From positions 124,001 to 188,000 of the forward strand of contig NW_026570295.1 of NCBI RefSeq assembly GCF_019649055.1: a DNA stretch of 64,000 nt, written 5' to 3'. Position 1 is the first letter of the stretch. The number at the start of each line of letters is the position of its first letter. Below, in pieces: positions 24,964 through 36,655 of this stretch. Under the pieces are notes generated by a model that was not told the origin of the DNA, did no database searches, and saw only the letters and a list, made by a program, of their open reading frames with translations. Source of the DNA: Paramacrobiotus metropolitanus (Eukaryota > Tardigrada > Eutardigrada > Parachela > Macrobiotidae). The position numbers and the translations under genes were made by a program.

Positions 24964-26085
24964 CGAAATGGCTGTGCGCCCCGACAAACCGGGCGCATAG
25001 AATTTGACTGTGCGCCCCGAGTGCTCGGGCGCACAGAATTTGGCTTTTCGCCCCGAATGTCCGGGCGTAGAAATAATGAAATATCGAAGTTTTTATGTTT
25101 TTCTGGCAACTGACTGTTTTTACTTAATTTTTTTTTACTCCATTAACCATTATTGTTGCAGAAGAGCAGAAGTTTAGAGGGAACTGCAGAATTTAAGTAC
25201 CCTTAAATTCTTAATAGCTAAGTATTCGTTTCGATTATCCCCTTTTTATCGCATGGTTTATTGGAAAGGTTGCTCATGATCAAGACATCACGGAATCAGT
25301 CCGAGAGATCTTGATTTTCAGCAACTTTACAGGAAGCTAACAGCACTGGTTTATCGCGGACTGTGAGTATTACAGTAACTGTTTTAGGTCATCTGTGACG
25401 GCACAGAAGTCCACCCCATGCAGAAAACTGTAGCAAAATAGAATTAGCACAGCTAATTCCGGTTAACGCAGCGTACGTAGTTGCAAGGCTGGACGACGTG
25501 GTTGAATTAACAGTGTCCAGCCGAGAAAAGCCATTAGGGTGTGTCGTAGGGATGCACATCCCGATACTGGAGAAGTAATGCCAATCTGACTACGATGTCG
25601 CATAATGATTGCACATTTGTGTTTAGTACCTTTTAGTTTCTGTTGTGTCCACTGCAGTAATCAATTTCAGTACAGTAATGGTGATTTACATATATCAAGC
25701 AGTTCTTCCCCCACGCCCACCCTCTTTTGCGAGGAGACTGGGAGATGATTTAGAAAGGACGACGGAGTCGATTGCACCGGTGACCGGTGTTCCGGTGCTA
25801 GTGTTTTCGTCCAATGCTCAAATAAATCTTAATGATTACGCGTCTTCCTTGTTGTTGCCGTAGTCCTCGTTAAGGCAAATAAGTTTTCAGGTTGAGGTAT
25901 AATAAGTAAGCTGTTCTGTTTTTGACAATACAATAGGAAAATTAAGTGGTTAAATAAATAAAAGAAACCAAATAAAACAGAAAACCATCGGAAAAACAGC
26001 AAATCAGCGATATTTCTGCTCCCGGAAATTCGGGGCGCAAAGCCAAATTCTGTGCGCCCGGACATCGGGGCGCACAGCAGTCGCC
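24964..26085. mobile_element. MULE-type non-autonomous element (1122 bp), 9-bp TSD
   Basis: Starts CGAAATGGCTGTGCGCCCC and ends GGGGCGCACAGCAGTCGCC. Exact 9-bp repeats, TTTATTTTA, flank it at 24955-24963 and 26086-26094. The uninterrupted site can be seen in TE-A copy 3 near 61510, supporting the boundaries. Its ends match the MULE in the ATR intron (56219-58296), but the interior differs and has no transposase. The terminal repeats are built of units with inner palindromes (GCGCCCCGA...CGGGCGC). It is presumably moved in trans by the MULE transposase. Confidence 0.85.
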
Positions 26086-26884
26086 TTTATTTTATACTGA
26101 AAAGCTTGACTGAGTGGCTGAACATCTTACATTTAGTAGCTAAAGATGAATCCTGCGGGTCACCTTGACACTTGAGCAACTGTTAATTGTTTCCAACAAG
26201 TTTTCATTAATTCTGTTAAGTTTCCATTTACATCCGTCGTACCAAAAAATTGAAGTTTTGAGTTGGCTAGATCGGCAATATAAAGTTACATAAAAAACGT
26301 GAAAAAGACAAACAAAAAGAAAAATTACGAGGCCCTATTAAAAGTTTTTGTGTCAAAGATAGTTTTTTCAGCACTTTTCTTCGTACGTTTGGTGACACGT
26401 GATACGTGTTATTCACAATACCCCTTAAATCGTTACGTTTTTATCCTGTAAGACACAAATTTGTCCGCTGACCGCCGTTTTTATTCTTTCCAGGCATTTT
26501 TTGAGCTAGTACAAATATGTACTTTTTAACCGGGAAAATAGTGACCATAAAATTATTATTAATTTTTTTGTTTAATTAGACGAATGCCGTAAATTGCGTA
26601 TGTTTCTCAAGTTGCTCAGGATGCAGCACTAGTATGTAATACCTAATAGCACCTAGGTGATGACAGTTTTTATAAAGCTGGTCGAATTCAACCGGTAAGC
26701 TTGAAAGCTGTCAGCATTTCTACATGTTAAAAATATTTTCTTAGCTGGCCTCGCTGAGGATTTACATTTAAAATATTTCTCAAAATCTGTTTTATTGCTG
26801 TGCGAAGTATGTACATTTTGTAATTTCTTTCTTTCTTCCATACCTCGAACACAACTGGTCGCGCGCTAGCGCGACCGATACTTG

Positions 26885-27345
26885 TATCTTTATATTCTTA
26901 TCTTTATGTTCTTGTTTGTGCCAAGTCTGAGCTGCATCAATTATGATTAGATTTGTGCGGGGACATTTATGTCTTTATGGTGATATGTGCATTTACATTC
27001 ATGGGCATTTCTAACCGATTGTCAAGCGGGAATTGCAGCACCTCGCGCTTCGCGCTCGATGCAGACGCATGCGATGCATTGGAAAGTCGCAAATGAAATA
27101 AATACGCTGATGCAGAAGTTTGATCCAATAAATTATGGAGGAGGTCGAGAAAGGTCAGGTAGTTTTGCAAAATAAAAGCAATAGTCAAATGAAATATTCG
27201 CCATGTCTTTCGATGAGCGAATTGTACGTATTAGGATGGGTTTTACATTCGAAGAGAATCCACTTACGAACAGCAACTCCACCTCGCGGGGTGGCTTCGC
27301 GTACCGTATCTGTAGGCTTGATCTTTGTGAGCAGCTATCTCGGGT
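26885..27345. repeat. Segmental duplication, part of unit 1
   Basis: Continues the first duplicated unit on the far side of TE-A copies 1 and 2. It matches 30214-30655, for example around TATGTTCTTGTTTGTGCC and CACCTCGCGGGGTGGCTTCG. The first unit thus runs 19.8-21.39 kb plus 26.88-27.35 kb, and the second runs 28.44-30.66 kb. Confidence 0.75.
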
Positions 27346-27409
27346 GGTTGAACAATCATACCCATAGAACGATAAAAACCTGGAAATCTGACACACAGGC
27401 TCGTTGCGG

Positions 27410-27831
27410 ATGCGCATTTGCAGTGACTTCATGCTGCAGGTCAGCCAGCTATTCTACTTCCGTGGCGATAATAGCTTTGACCATAATCAAAGAAGAAAAT
27501 CCTGAACTGAGACTCCAATTGCGACTAGTTCAAGGAGAGGCCACGGCAACCGCTATCAGTCAATAATATTAGTCAGCGCATTATCTTATTGATTATCGCA
27601 CATACATGCACGCGACAAAAGCCGATGGGCGGCAGTTACTGGTACCTCCAGGACAATGTCTGTGGGATCGGTAGCGCCAGTGCTGTGATGGGTCGCTGGA
27701 ATCTGGATTGTACTGTGGGGGAGATGTTCAGCGGGAAGATTAAGCCGCAGTTCGAAGGATGTGTGATTCTTTTAGTTACTGCTATCGTTTTTAATTCCTT
27801 GCTAATGGTGACCTTTATATTGCGATAATTC
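27410..27831 (+). other. Unidentified membrane-protein-like gene fragment
   Basis: Two open stretches: one ending RLQLRLVQGEATATAISQ (stop near 27566), and 27589-27828 with YWYLQDNVCGIGS, WNLDCTVGEMF and a hydrophobic end, GCVILLVTAIVFNSLLMVTF. A diverged relative lies at 41478-42160. The cysteine pattern followed by a final membrane helix recalls the end of a tetraspanin, but I cannot confirm this. Exon borders are unclear and it may be non-functional. Confidence 0.3.
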
Positions 27832-28579
27832 GATAAATCTATATATGAGCTACTTTTGGCTTACTGTCAGTTAACTGGGTTTCCGGGCGGCGGGCAGCAC
27901 AATGCACAACATAAATACTAATTGAAAGTGGAATCGGACAGCCTTACTGGTTCGAGCATGGTCTGCGTAACAACGCTGTTTAATGACTAGCCGGGAGAAC
28001 GGATATGTGATCTTACATGTTAGTGTATAGGCCATAGGGAGCCCATATGTAAGATTCATCAAAGTTTGGTCACTGTTTCCAGTCGGACCTGATAAAGAGC
28101 TGGCGAAGCGATCGATGCTTTGCCCATCCATTTCACTGCTGTACCCTGTAGAAAGTGAGAACGTTTGATTGAAATTCTCACAATAAAAAACACGATGCGA
28201 TGACTGCGGCGAAATTTACCTGCCAATTAGATTACCAATTGTTTTACTCGTGGAACCTGCCAATTGTTTTACTAATGCCCAGAAATAATAACAACTGCCA
28301 TCACCACCTCATCAATTCCGAAAGTAGGCAACGTATTAACATGTGACATGAACAAATTAAAGAACATAAATATAGATTAAAATTGTCGTGCTTGGGCGAG
28401 TGGCTGTCCATATAGTACCGGAATGATAAACCGTAGAATTAAGCATAACACGAACGAACACCTAGACAAAAATGATAATTCGATAAAATGCTAATAAATA
28501 TGTACAGTTTAACGCTAACTGTTTGGAACGTTGAACTGGCTTGGAGGTTAATGCTTCAGAGAATGGCCGTCGCACTGCA
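27832..28579. other. Spacer with a short match to 42.1 and 43.6 kb
   Basis: Contains blocks related to the 42118-42160 and 43515-43620 region (such as GCGGCGAAATTTACCTG near 28208). This shows that the duplicated segment shared with 41.5-43.6 kb extends this far. The part from about 28440 belongs to the Ig gene duplication. No gene recognised. Confidence 0.45.
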
Positions 28580-29865
28580 TCAGAACGCCACGATTCCTCG
28601 TTGAACGAACCACGTTTCCTGCTCGGTGTCCGACCGCGCCCAACACTCGATTTGTCCGCCGCTGTGCGGCTTTGACCAAAAGACTGTGATTGTCTGGGCA
28701 CAATGCGGTGGTTCATCGAGTTCCGACTGACAGTTCGACTCGGTGATTTGCACAAATGGACTGTAAAATAACTTGTCCAGCTTGTGCAGAAAATGACGAC
28801 TCGGCGCCGCTATAAACGCTCCGTTGTACTTCCAGATAAAGTACGCGTCAGCATCCGGCGAACAGTCAAACTGCAGCGAGCACGTGGCGGAGAACTGCCG
28901 ATGGGGATACAACAGCGAGATATCCAACGGCTTTGCAAAAATGTCACCGATGTCCCGCGGTCGGGGAAGCAGCGTAAAGGACCGCAGCGGACAGAGAAAC
29001 GTCGCTGGGCAGCGTTGGTAGCAGGTGTACGTTCCCGTGCTGTTGTGCGTGACGTTGCTGATGTCCAGGCTGTTACCGTGGCTGATCACGCTGATGTCCG
29101 GCCCCACGTATCGCTGACTGTTGTGCAGATAATGCGCTAGTGCGAAGGGCTTTCTCTGGGTCCACACAATGTCACCCATCAGTGCCGCCAGAGGGTCGCC
29201 AACACGGCATGTCAGGGTCAGGCGCTGGCCAATCAGGGGTCGCTCGACGCTGGGCTCGGGGTCGGCGTTAAGCTGCATGGCGTCTGGATTCGGGAAGGTG
29301 ACGACATTGTGTTGAGCTAGTCGCTCGGCATCCAGAACAGAAGCTAGCACTTCAAACAGCACAAGAAATACATAGACGAGACTTACTAATTCATCAAGAT
29401 CATGAATAACACGTATAGAAGTACTGTTTCTAACGCTACGGAAATTGTCTGAAAGAGCGAGATTACCGAAGTCTTTACTGTTCTAACTTTCGCAATTTTG
29501 CTGTTAAGCAGTTGCGTCGATCTTTTATGTTTGCACACATACAGAGTAGTGGGCAAGATTAAAAAATCGAAGATTTTTTTGAATTAGTGACGTAAAATTG
29601 GTAACAGACAATACATGAACACGCATCACCCGCGCTGTTGCTCGAACAAAAACTTACACGACAGGTCTTCAGGAGAGGCACCTCGTGGATTAGCGTTGGC
29701 AGGGTCGGTGCTCACAGGTGGAGGTTTGTTTCTCATAAGAGAACGTCGTCTTGAGATCACTGCCATCAGTGCTACCACTGCTGTGTTCCCGCAACCTGAT
29801 TCAAAATTCATCCCAAAAAGCAACCACACGAACAACAAACGGCGAAACCGACAAGTCGTTGCCAT
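28580..29865 (-). CDS. Secreted two-Ig-domain protein, copy 2 (intact, 323 aa)
   Basis: Two exons, 29658-29865 and 28580-29343, join in phase 1 to give 323 residues. The N-terminus (MATTCRFRRLLFVWLLFGMN) reads as a signal peptide. The first Ig domain runs from LTLTCR through DIVWTQRK to SLDISNVTHNSTGTYTCYQ, with both cysteines, the core Trp and the L.I..V...GTYTC strand. The second has FSATCSLQFDC, FIWKYNG and GGQIECWARSD. No membrane anchor follows, so the product is probably secreted. An alternative start inside exon 2 (MLFEVLASVLDAERL) would give a shorter hydrophobic leader. Partner and role unknown. The tandem copy at 19909-21169 is disrupted, so this may be the only working copy here. 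Confidence 0.7.
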
Positions 29866-30660
29866 TTTTACTTTGCATACGCCAAGTTGCACAACTGGTA
29901 CCGCTGACACCCCCAGAAAGACAAAGCGGTTGTATAAAATCTAGAGCTTGTAGAATAATTTTTCGATTTAATTTAATTTCTATGCAATTTTTCTATGATC
30001 TGCGGCCGTGAAAACAAAATCACCCCCGTGCCGCCGACCAGTAACAAAGTATCTCCGCCTATACGGGAATGTGTCACTGTAAAATTAAAATCAACACCAA
30101 GTCTTTGCACTGAGCACGTTAACTGAGATTTGCACTACGGTTACTGTCATTACCTCCTTGTTGATTGCCTGTGTCACGGCCATGGAGAGTGCCTAGCGAT
30201 GAATGACTGCGTCTGCGTATATCTTTTATGTTCTTGTTTGTGCCGAGTCTGAGCTGTATCATTAAATTTTATGATCATATTTCTCCGTGGACATTGAAGT
30301 CTTTATGGTGTTATGGTATTTCTATCCGATGGTCAAGTGGGAATTGCAGCACTCGCGCTCGATGCAGGCTACACCTTGGGAAGTCACAAATGAAATGATT
30401 ATGGTGCTAAAGAAGTTTAATAACAAATTATTGAGGAAGTCAAGAAAGTTCAGGTAGCTTCACAAAGTGAAAAAACCGTTAGGCAAATGAAATATTCTCC
30501 ATGTCTGTTACTGTATTGTCGAGTAGTATTCGAATGAATGCTATAAGGGTGGGTTGCACATGCGAAGCGAATCCACTTAGGAACAGCATTTGCACCTCGC
30601 GGGGTGGCTTCGCCTACCGTTTCTGCAAGCATGGCGACTGTGAACAGCCATCTCGTGAGT
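29866..30660. repeat. Segmental duplication, unit 2 upstream part
   Basis: Matches the first unit upstream of its Ig gene copy (21170-21388 and 26885-27345), but without TE-A. It therefore shows the pre-insertion arrangement: GCGTATATCTTTTATG is continuous here. A plus-strand frame at 30501-30722 has several cysteines but no convincing domain. Confidence 0.65.
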
Positions 30661-31529
30661 ACTTCTTTCTATTCTTTATCTGTGGTTTTCACTTTCTCAT
30701 CGAGTTGCTCAGCAATAAATGAGTGCAGTTACGTGATTAGTCAGACCACGCTACACCCAACACATTTACTTGTTCTGCGCGATATTACTATCTTCTCTTG
30801 AATTACCTCTACACAACTCAACATTTACGGATCCGTTTAAAAATTTCAAACAAAGGTCATCAAAATTGAATTAAATGCAAAATGACAACAATTTTATAAA
30901 GTTTTACAATCAGCTTCAATTTTTTATCAAAACTGACCTTCTAATGCTTTAGGTACGTACTTGTCAATTTCAATAGCATTCGTCAAAAACATTATTTTGA
31001 GCTGACCTTTTTGGTCTGCAGCTTACCACAATTTGTAATAATAATCCTCAAACTGACCTTTCAAGATTACCTTGGACAATGAAAAATAGCACAGTCGGCA
31101 CACATGGTGACCTTTTTACGGGTCTACATTGAACATGCAAATGCTGTTGCTTAGCCGCTTGGGTCACACAAGTTATGATGATCAACTTCACGCCACTTTG
31201 TTACCAGGGAAAACAGACTCTTGCTGTGAGTACTGCGATGGACTTTATTGGTGACTTCCGTGACTCGAAACTCTCTACTAAAAAGCCGCTCCCAAAACTC
31301 GCGACGCAGTCGCGCTTATATTGGCGGCAAATGCCAAACACAAAAGGCTTTAAGAGATAGCAAAACATAAACAACAGGTTATGCAATCAAAACTCGTGGG
31401 AAGAACACGCCTACGGGCGTGATGGCATTCCGGATGACATTATACAAATGACATCATAGCAGTAGCAAGTGGGAGGAGCTCGGATTAACCGGGTACCAGA
31501 AGGAATAGGAATACCGATTTGAAAACTGG
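30661..31529. other. Intergenic, nothing recognised
   Basis: AT-rich sequence with several 'ACTGACCTT'-type short repeats near 30930-31070 and no gene or clear element. Confidence 0.35.
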
Positions 31530-31675
31530 TACTGTATTTACACCAGTTTAAGAGCCACAAAAAAGTCCGGGTGCGCGCAGAATATCCGACGGCTTTTTTG
31601 AACTTCAAAGAAGCCGCGCGATATTGTTTACGCTTCCGCCATTTTGGTGGCTCTTAAACTTGTGTAAATACAGTA
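31530..31675. mobile_element. Hairpin MITE (146 bp)
   Basis: Inverted arms of 29 bp with one mismatch: 31530-31558 (TACTGTATTTACACCAGTTT...) and 31647-31675. They enclose about 88 bp of GC-richer sequence. No coding capacity. The exact ends and target duplication are unclear. Confidence 0.65.
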
Positions 31676-32583
31676 CTCCTCGATCGAAAAAGTTAATTAA
31701 GAAAAATTACTTTTTGTGGAATTTGTTTGACAGGTCAAGCAGGATACAACGATGCCAAAATGGCACGCATGGGAACAAAGCCAAAATATGCACGGTATAG
31801 TTCTACACAAATAGGGGTTCTGGATCAGCCGCAGGTACATATCTGCTATGTTGACGCTTCAGCATTTACAATTTTACACAGCAGACATAATAGAACTGAG
31901 GAAAACACCGGACCGTGACCGGGGCTACAAGGCGCCCGCTGTTAACCAGCCGGTCATGTTTGCGTCAAACGTCGGTATGGTATAACAAGACATCCATGAG
32001 CATTTTAATTTTTATCTCCTTGTTGTACATTTTCTGTACAACCAATTTGTGCTGTGGAGATGCATGAAGCAACTGTTAGTGCATCGTGCTAGCGTACATA
32101 GTATTTTAGTTTTTGCGCTACTGGTCAGTAAGGCCGTTTTTCTAATTTTTTGACCCAGAGTGACCAGTGGTTATTTCGAGGACCACTAAACCCTCATCAT
32201 TAAAAAGAGCTAATTTATTACAATTTTTCGACTGGACATGCTGATTTTTGCCATGCTCGAGTACTTCTGTGCAGAATTTTAACATTTTGGGCACAAAATA
32301 GTATCGAACCCATGCGTGCCAAAATTGGCACAAAGTTTCTCAGGGACCGTATGCGAACGGTATCCAGTTACGCTTGTCTGACCTATTTATTTCTAGAATA
32401 AGTCCGATGCATACTTACAGTGTGTTGTTTTGCATAATTATCTGATGCGGGAGTCTCCTGGTCGGTAGCCAAGACCTCCGCGAGCCCCTTTAGCTCGCTT
32501 TTAGTCAACTTCACTCAACCACAGGACCCTACTAACATCTGTTTGTTAATTTTTTTTGTTTTTTACCTACTGTTTAGCATCCT
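31676..32583. other. Intergenic, nothing recognised
   Basis: Only short open frames and no repeat structure seen. Confidence 0.3.
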
Positions 32584-32955
32584 TTGTTCACAAGAAAATC
32601 ATTCAGACTTTTACGTTACCTACAGCTACAGAAAGCAAAGTTCCCCACTGTACCAATTGGCATGCATCGATGCATGGTGTCGACCGGGTTAATGCTTGTA
32701 AAGAATATTGTGGAATTCTTATATTGTAAATGGAAACAGCAAACAATGTGGCAAGAAATTAAAGCTCAACTTCAACTGCGATTTCCTTGGACGGCTGCCC
32801 TTGATTTCCGAGAACTGTGGATGCGCAAACTTGTGCAACTTGGTTACGGTATTTCAGAGCGCATGTTCCTCGTACTGATGAACGGTGAATTGAACGCTGG
32901 ACCAGTGTTCAAAAACGGTAACACAACAAACCCACCCGGCTTTTCTGTTACTTAG
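32584..32955 (+). other. Unrecognised open frame, possible exon
   Basis: 123 codons preceded by a pyrimidine-rich tract ending in an AG (32562-32578), so it could be a 3' exon. The sequence (FPWTAALDFRELWMRKLVQL among others) matches nothing I know. No neighbouring exon could be joined to it. Weakly supported. Confidence 0.2.
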
Positions 32956-34024
32956 CGGCAGACTATGAGCGGAAATGACTGCAATACCGTCCAGCTGCAT
33001 TTTGCGTTCCTGGCCGGTTACTGCTATTGTCAGCATTTAAAATACTATCGTTTTATTAGGCCACAAAAACCGACCACTTTGCATTGGATATACGGGTCAA
33101 AATACCGATCCCTCACGTTTTGCGGTTATCAGAAACTCATGTAACGCGCCACTTGGTGGCTAATAATCGGTATTCAAAGCCGCAAGTCATGTAAATCAAA
33201 GTACAGTAAATTAAACTACGTAGCTGCGTACCTACATAGGTATACTGGAAGTATTCAAAGTTCAGTGTTCTTCTATCATATTCTTCATATTCGAAATATG
33301 TATCTGATTCCATGTAAGTAATGGTACGTACGAGTACCTGTTCATCCACTTATATAACCCAGCTTTGAAAGCACAGCAATCGACAACCTGAACTTGGTGA
33401 TGCCCGGTGCCGACACAAAATGGCCATTCATCGGATCTTCGACTGAAAAACCGCTACACACAACATCATCATAGCGGTATCCAGTGCGAAACCGGTCGTT
33501 AACGGCCACGTAAAACACCGGCTAAAGAGTAAAGGCAGCCAGTTTTGCGCGGCCTCTGTTATGGCTTTTACTGCGTAAGCAATGATCCTGTGGTTTGTGT
33601 CCACTGTATTAAGAGTACTCGTACATCACCATTTCCAATTCTGAAATGCTAATCTAGTGCGAATATTAAATGCAAATTCGCGATCGAAAACGCAGTTTTT
33701 GTTCAAGTTGATTTTGTGCACAGCAGCACAGGCATGCATGTTCCTATGTGGGAAAATGATTGGAACAACAATAGGGGCTGCGCTCATACAAGTGTTCTCC
33801 AGGGAGTTCGAGGCGCTTGCTCTTGGGAATGTGAAAAGCGAATAAAGCAAGCATGTATATCGAGGGCAGGGTAGTGTACACAAAGCGTGAAGCGAGTGAA
33901 AGAGAGCGAAAGGTTGCAAACGGAAAGGTCACCATTAATTAAAATGTGTTTCAAGCGTGATATTTCAATCGCTGGTCGAAATTCCATATTCTGTCAGAGA
34001 ACTTTCGAGATGACGAAAATCCCA
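32956..34024. other. Intergenic, nothing recognised
   Basis: Low-complexity and AT-rich stretches with only short open frames. No splice-consistent coding series. Confidence 0.3.
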
Positions 34025-34574
34025 CGAAGTGGCTATGCGCAGGAGTTTCGTACTTGCGGTGTTATACTGCGTACTTACTGTACTGTACTTGCGGTTGTAC
34101 TGCAGTGGTATACCTTTACTCAATGTACCGTAAGTTTCGTAGCAACCATAATAAAGTGCCGCTGTACGGTTAAATCTTTTTTTTTTACCTTCCCTGAAAT
34201 TTGTTTGGCCCCTGGCGGCCGGGGGGTGCACATATTGGCGCAGTCACAGTCCGATAAACTGTGAATCATAATAACAAAATTTCATAACTGGTAATATTAT
34301 ACGATTTTGGCCAATAGTTCTGAAATTAATTAAACTTAAAGTGTACCGCAACAAACTGCATTCTGAAATTAATGGTATGTTTCTGGTGTAACAATAAACA
34401 GGTGCCATGATAAGTACTATATTTTGCTTCGATCTAGTAATTAAACGCTACTTCCGACACAGCTGCTGTTGTTTCCATGCAACTGAGAGCATACGCTTAA
34501 CAGTTTCGTGTGCTAAATTGCTAGAATTAACTTTTATTTTTTATTTGTTTTGTAACCTATGCAATTTTTTTACA

Positions 34575-34961
34575 ATGATGAAAGAAGGCGATATTTTTGA
34601 AAGCTATGATGATGCATTGAGTGCCTTAAAAGATTACGAAGCAGAAACGTATCAACTGTTTGTTGTTTCCAGCGGCCATTCTAAACTTTCTACCGATGAC
34701 CCCTTGCACGGAACACTCAAATATGCTTCTATGAAGTTGGTGTGCAAGCATGCTGGGAGTTATCGTGGCCACAGAAAAGAATCCGCAGTGTCAATTAGAA
34801 AGACCCAGGCTACGTTCAAAACCGGGTGTACTGCTTACGTAAAATTTAAGTTGTTTGGTGATAAAGTGGTGGTTTTAAAACTACCTTCCCTGAATGACCA
34901 CAACCATCCCGTGAAAAAGTCGCTCTACCAATTCTATCCAGAAAAGTTTACGCGAATCTGA
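34575..34961 (+). CDS. Transposon DNA-binding domain ORF, left arm (FAR1/FLYWCH-like)
   Basis: The frame is open from an ATG at 34407. The conserved part starts MMKEGDIFESYDDALSALK at 34575, and the upstream residues are hydrophobic and probably not translated. MKLVCKHAGSYRGHRKES, then TGCTAYVKFKLFGDKVVV and LNDHNHPVKKSLYQFYP, give the Cys-Cys-His-His pattern of the FAR1/FLYWCH/ZSWIM-type zinc domain that starts MULE transposases. The transposase domain is missing. After the stop comes an acidic reading frame with stops, suggesting a decayed longer protein. Confidence 0.6.
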   Translation: MMKEGDIFESYDDALSALKDYEAETYQLFVVSSGHSKLSTDDPLHGTLKYASMKLVCKHAGSYRGHRKESAVSIRKTQATFKTGCTAYVKFKLFGDKVVVLKLPSLNDHNHPVKKSLYQFYPEKFTRI

Positions 34962-35871
34962 ATGGCAGTGTCGGGGGCGATGACGCTGCTGAAGCAAACG
35001 GAAGTGAAGTTATCGCAAAATGAAGTATTTAAAGTAAATTAACAAACATTGCTGAAATTCATTTCAAGTATGTTAACAGTTAGAATATTAATATTAGTTT
35101 CAGTAACCCAATAATGCCATTATTAATGCCAGGAACTCAAATGCTTGATAGCCAAATTAATGCTTTTACGCAGCGGAACCATCATCCATGAGTCTTCTGC
35201 TTCTTAGTTAGCTGTTGATACATATCTTCCTCCTCGCTCTCGGATTCTTCTTCGGTCTCCTTTTCTTCGTCAGGTTCCTCTTCTTGATCCAGTTTAAAAA
35301 CTACCTTAAACTAGTGGTTTTAAAACTACCTTCCCTGAATGACCACAACCATCCCGTGAAAAAGTCGCTCTACCAATTCTATCCAGAAAAGTTTACGCGA
35401 ATCTGAATGGCAGTGTCGGGGGCGATGACGCTGCTGAAGCAAACGGAAGTGAAGATATCGCAAAATGAAGTATTTAAAGTAAATTAACAAACATTGCTGA
35501 AATTCATTTCAAGTATGTTAACAGTTAGAATATTAATATTAGTTTCAGTAACCCAATAATGCCATTATTAATGCCAGGAACTCAAATGCTTGATAGCCAA
35601 ATTAATGCTTTTACGCAGCGGAACCATCATCCATGAGTCTTCTGCTTCTTAGTTAGCTGTTGATACATATCTTCCTCTTCGCTCTCGGATTCTTCTTCGG
35701 TCTCCTTTTCTTCGTCAGGTTCCTCTTCTTGATCCAGTTCGCTCTCCTCTTCTTCTTAATTTTCTGCCTGCTGGCTGTGTTCGCTAGCAGCATCGTCCGG
35801 CATAGTGTTATCATAAGCGATATCTTCACTTCCGTTTGCTTCAGCAGCGTCATCGCCCCCGACACTGCCAT

Positions 35872-36258
35872 TCAGATTCGCGTAAACTTTTCTGGATAGA
35901 ATTGGTAGAGCGACTTTTTCACGGGATGGTTGTGGTCATTCAGGGAAGGTAGTTTTAAAACCACCACTTTATCACCAAACAACTTAAATTTTACGTAAGC
36001 AGTACACCCGGTTTTGAACGTAGCCTGGGTCTTTCTAATTGACACTGCGGATTCTTTTCTGTGGCCACGATAACTCCCAGCATGCTTGCACACCAACTTC
36101 ATAGAAGCATATTTGAGTGTTCCGTGCAAGGGGTCATCGGTAGAAAGTTTAGAATGGCCGCTGGAAACAACAAACAGTTGATACGTTTCTGCTTCGTAAT
36201 CTTTTAAGGCACTCAATGCATCATCATAGCTTTCAAAAATATCGCCTTCTTTCATCAT
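35872..36258 (-). CDS. Transposon DNA-binding domain ORF, right arm (identical product)
   Basis: Mirror copy of the frame at 34575-34961. The open frame extends to an ATG at 36426. Its 184-residue translation is identical to that of the left arm over the whole frame. That is consistent with a very recent inverted duplication, or with conversion between arms. Same domain reading and same missing catalytic part. Confidence 0.6.
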   Translation of the reverse strand: MMKEGDIFESYDDALSALKDYEAETYQLFVVSSGHSKLSTDDPLHGTLKYASMKLVCKHAGSYRGHRKESAVSIRKTQATFKTGCTAYVKFKLFGDKVVVLKLPSLNDHNHPVKKSLYQFYPEKFTRI

Positions 36259-36655
36259 TGTAAAAAAATTGCATAGGTTACAAAACAAATAAAAAATAAA
36301 AGTTAATTCTAGCAATTTAGCACACGAAACTGTTAAGCGTATGCTCTCAGTTGCATGGAAACAACAGCAGCTGTGTCGGAAGTAGCGTTTAATTACTAGA
36401 TCGAAGCAAAATATAGTACTTATCATGGCACCTGTTTATTGTTACACCAGAAACATACCATTAATTTCAGAATGCAGTTTATTGCGGTACACTTTAAGTT
36501 TAATTAATTTCAGAACTATTGGCCAAAATCGTATAATATTACCAGTTATGAAATTTTGTTATTATGATTCACAGTTTATCGGACTGTGACTGCGCCAATA
36601 TGTGCACCCCCCGGCCGCCAGGGGCCAAACAAATTTCAGGGAAGGTAAAAAAAAC

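Larger units (their letters stand above)
22855..26884. mobile_element. TE-A copy 2 with nested insertions (4030 bp)
   Basis: Begins CCAATAGATTCATGTATCC directly after copy 1 and ends at GCGCGACCGATACTTG (26884). Shared internal blocks include the GGCCCCGC hairpin near 24607, the 'CTGGTGGTAGCTTGGG' blocks near 24800-24920, and the tail from about 26095. The extra length comes from at least three later insertions: 23079-23723, 23836-24176 and 24964-26085. Confidence 0.75.

Noticed and set aside
21389-26884. TE-A as a canonical Helitron
   Set aside because: The 3' end is CTTG rather than CTRR and no Rep/helicase was seen, so I keep rolling-circle only as a hypothesis.
30501-30722. EGF-like cysteine cluster in a plus-strand frame
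   Set aside because: Spacing does not fit an EGF domain and the matching part of the first duplicated unit does not keep the cysteines.
35653-35900. Basic/acidic low-complexity frames in the foldback spacer as genes
   Set aside because: They are opposite readings of a Glu-rich tract that contains a stop in the likely ancestral frame.
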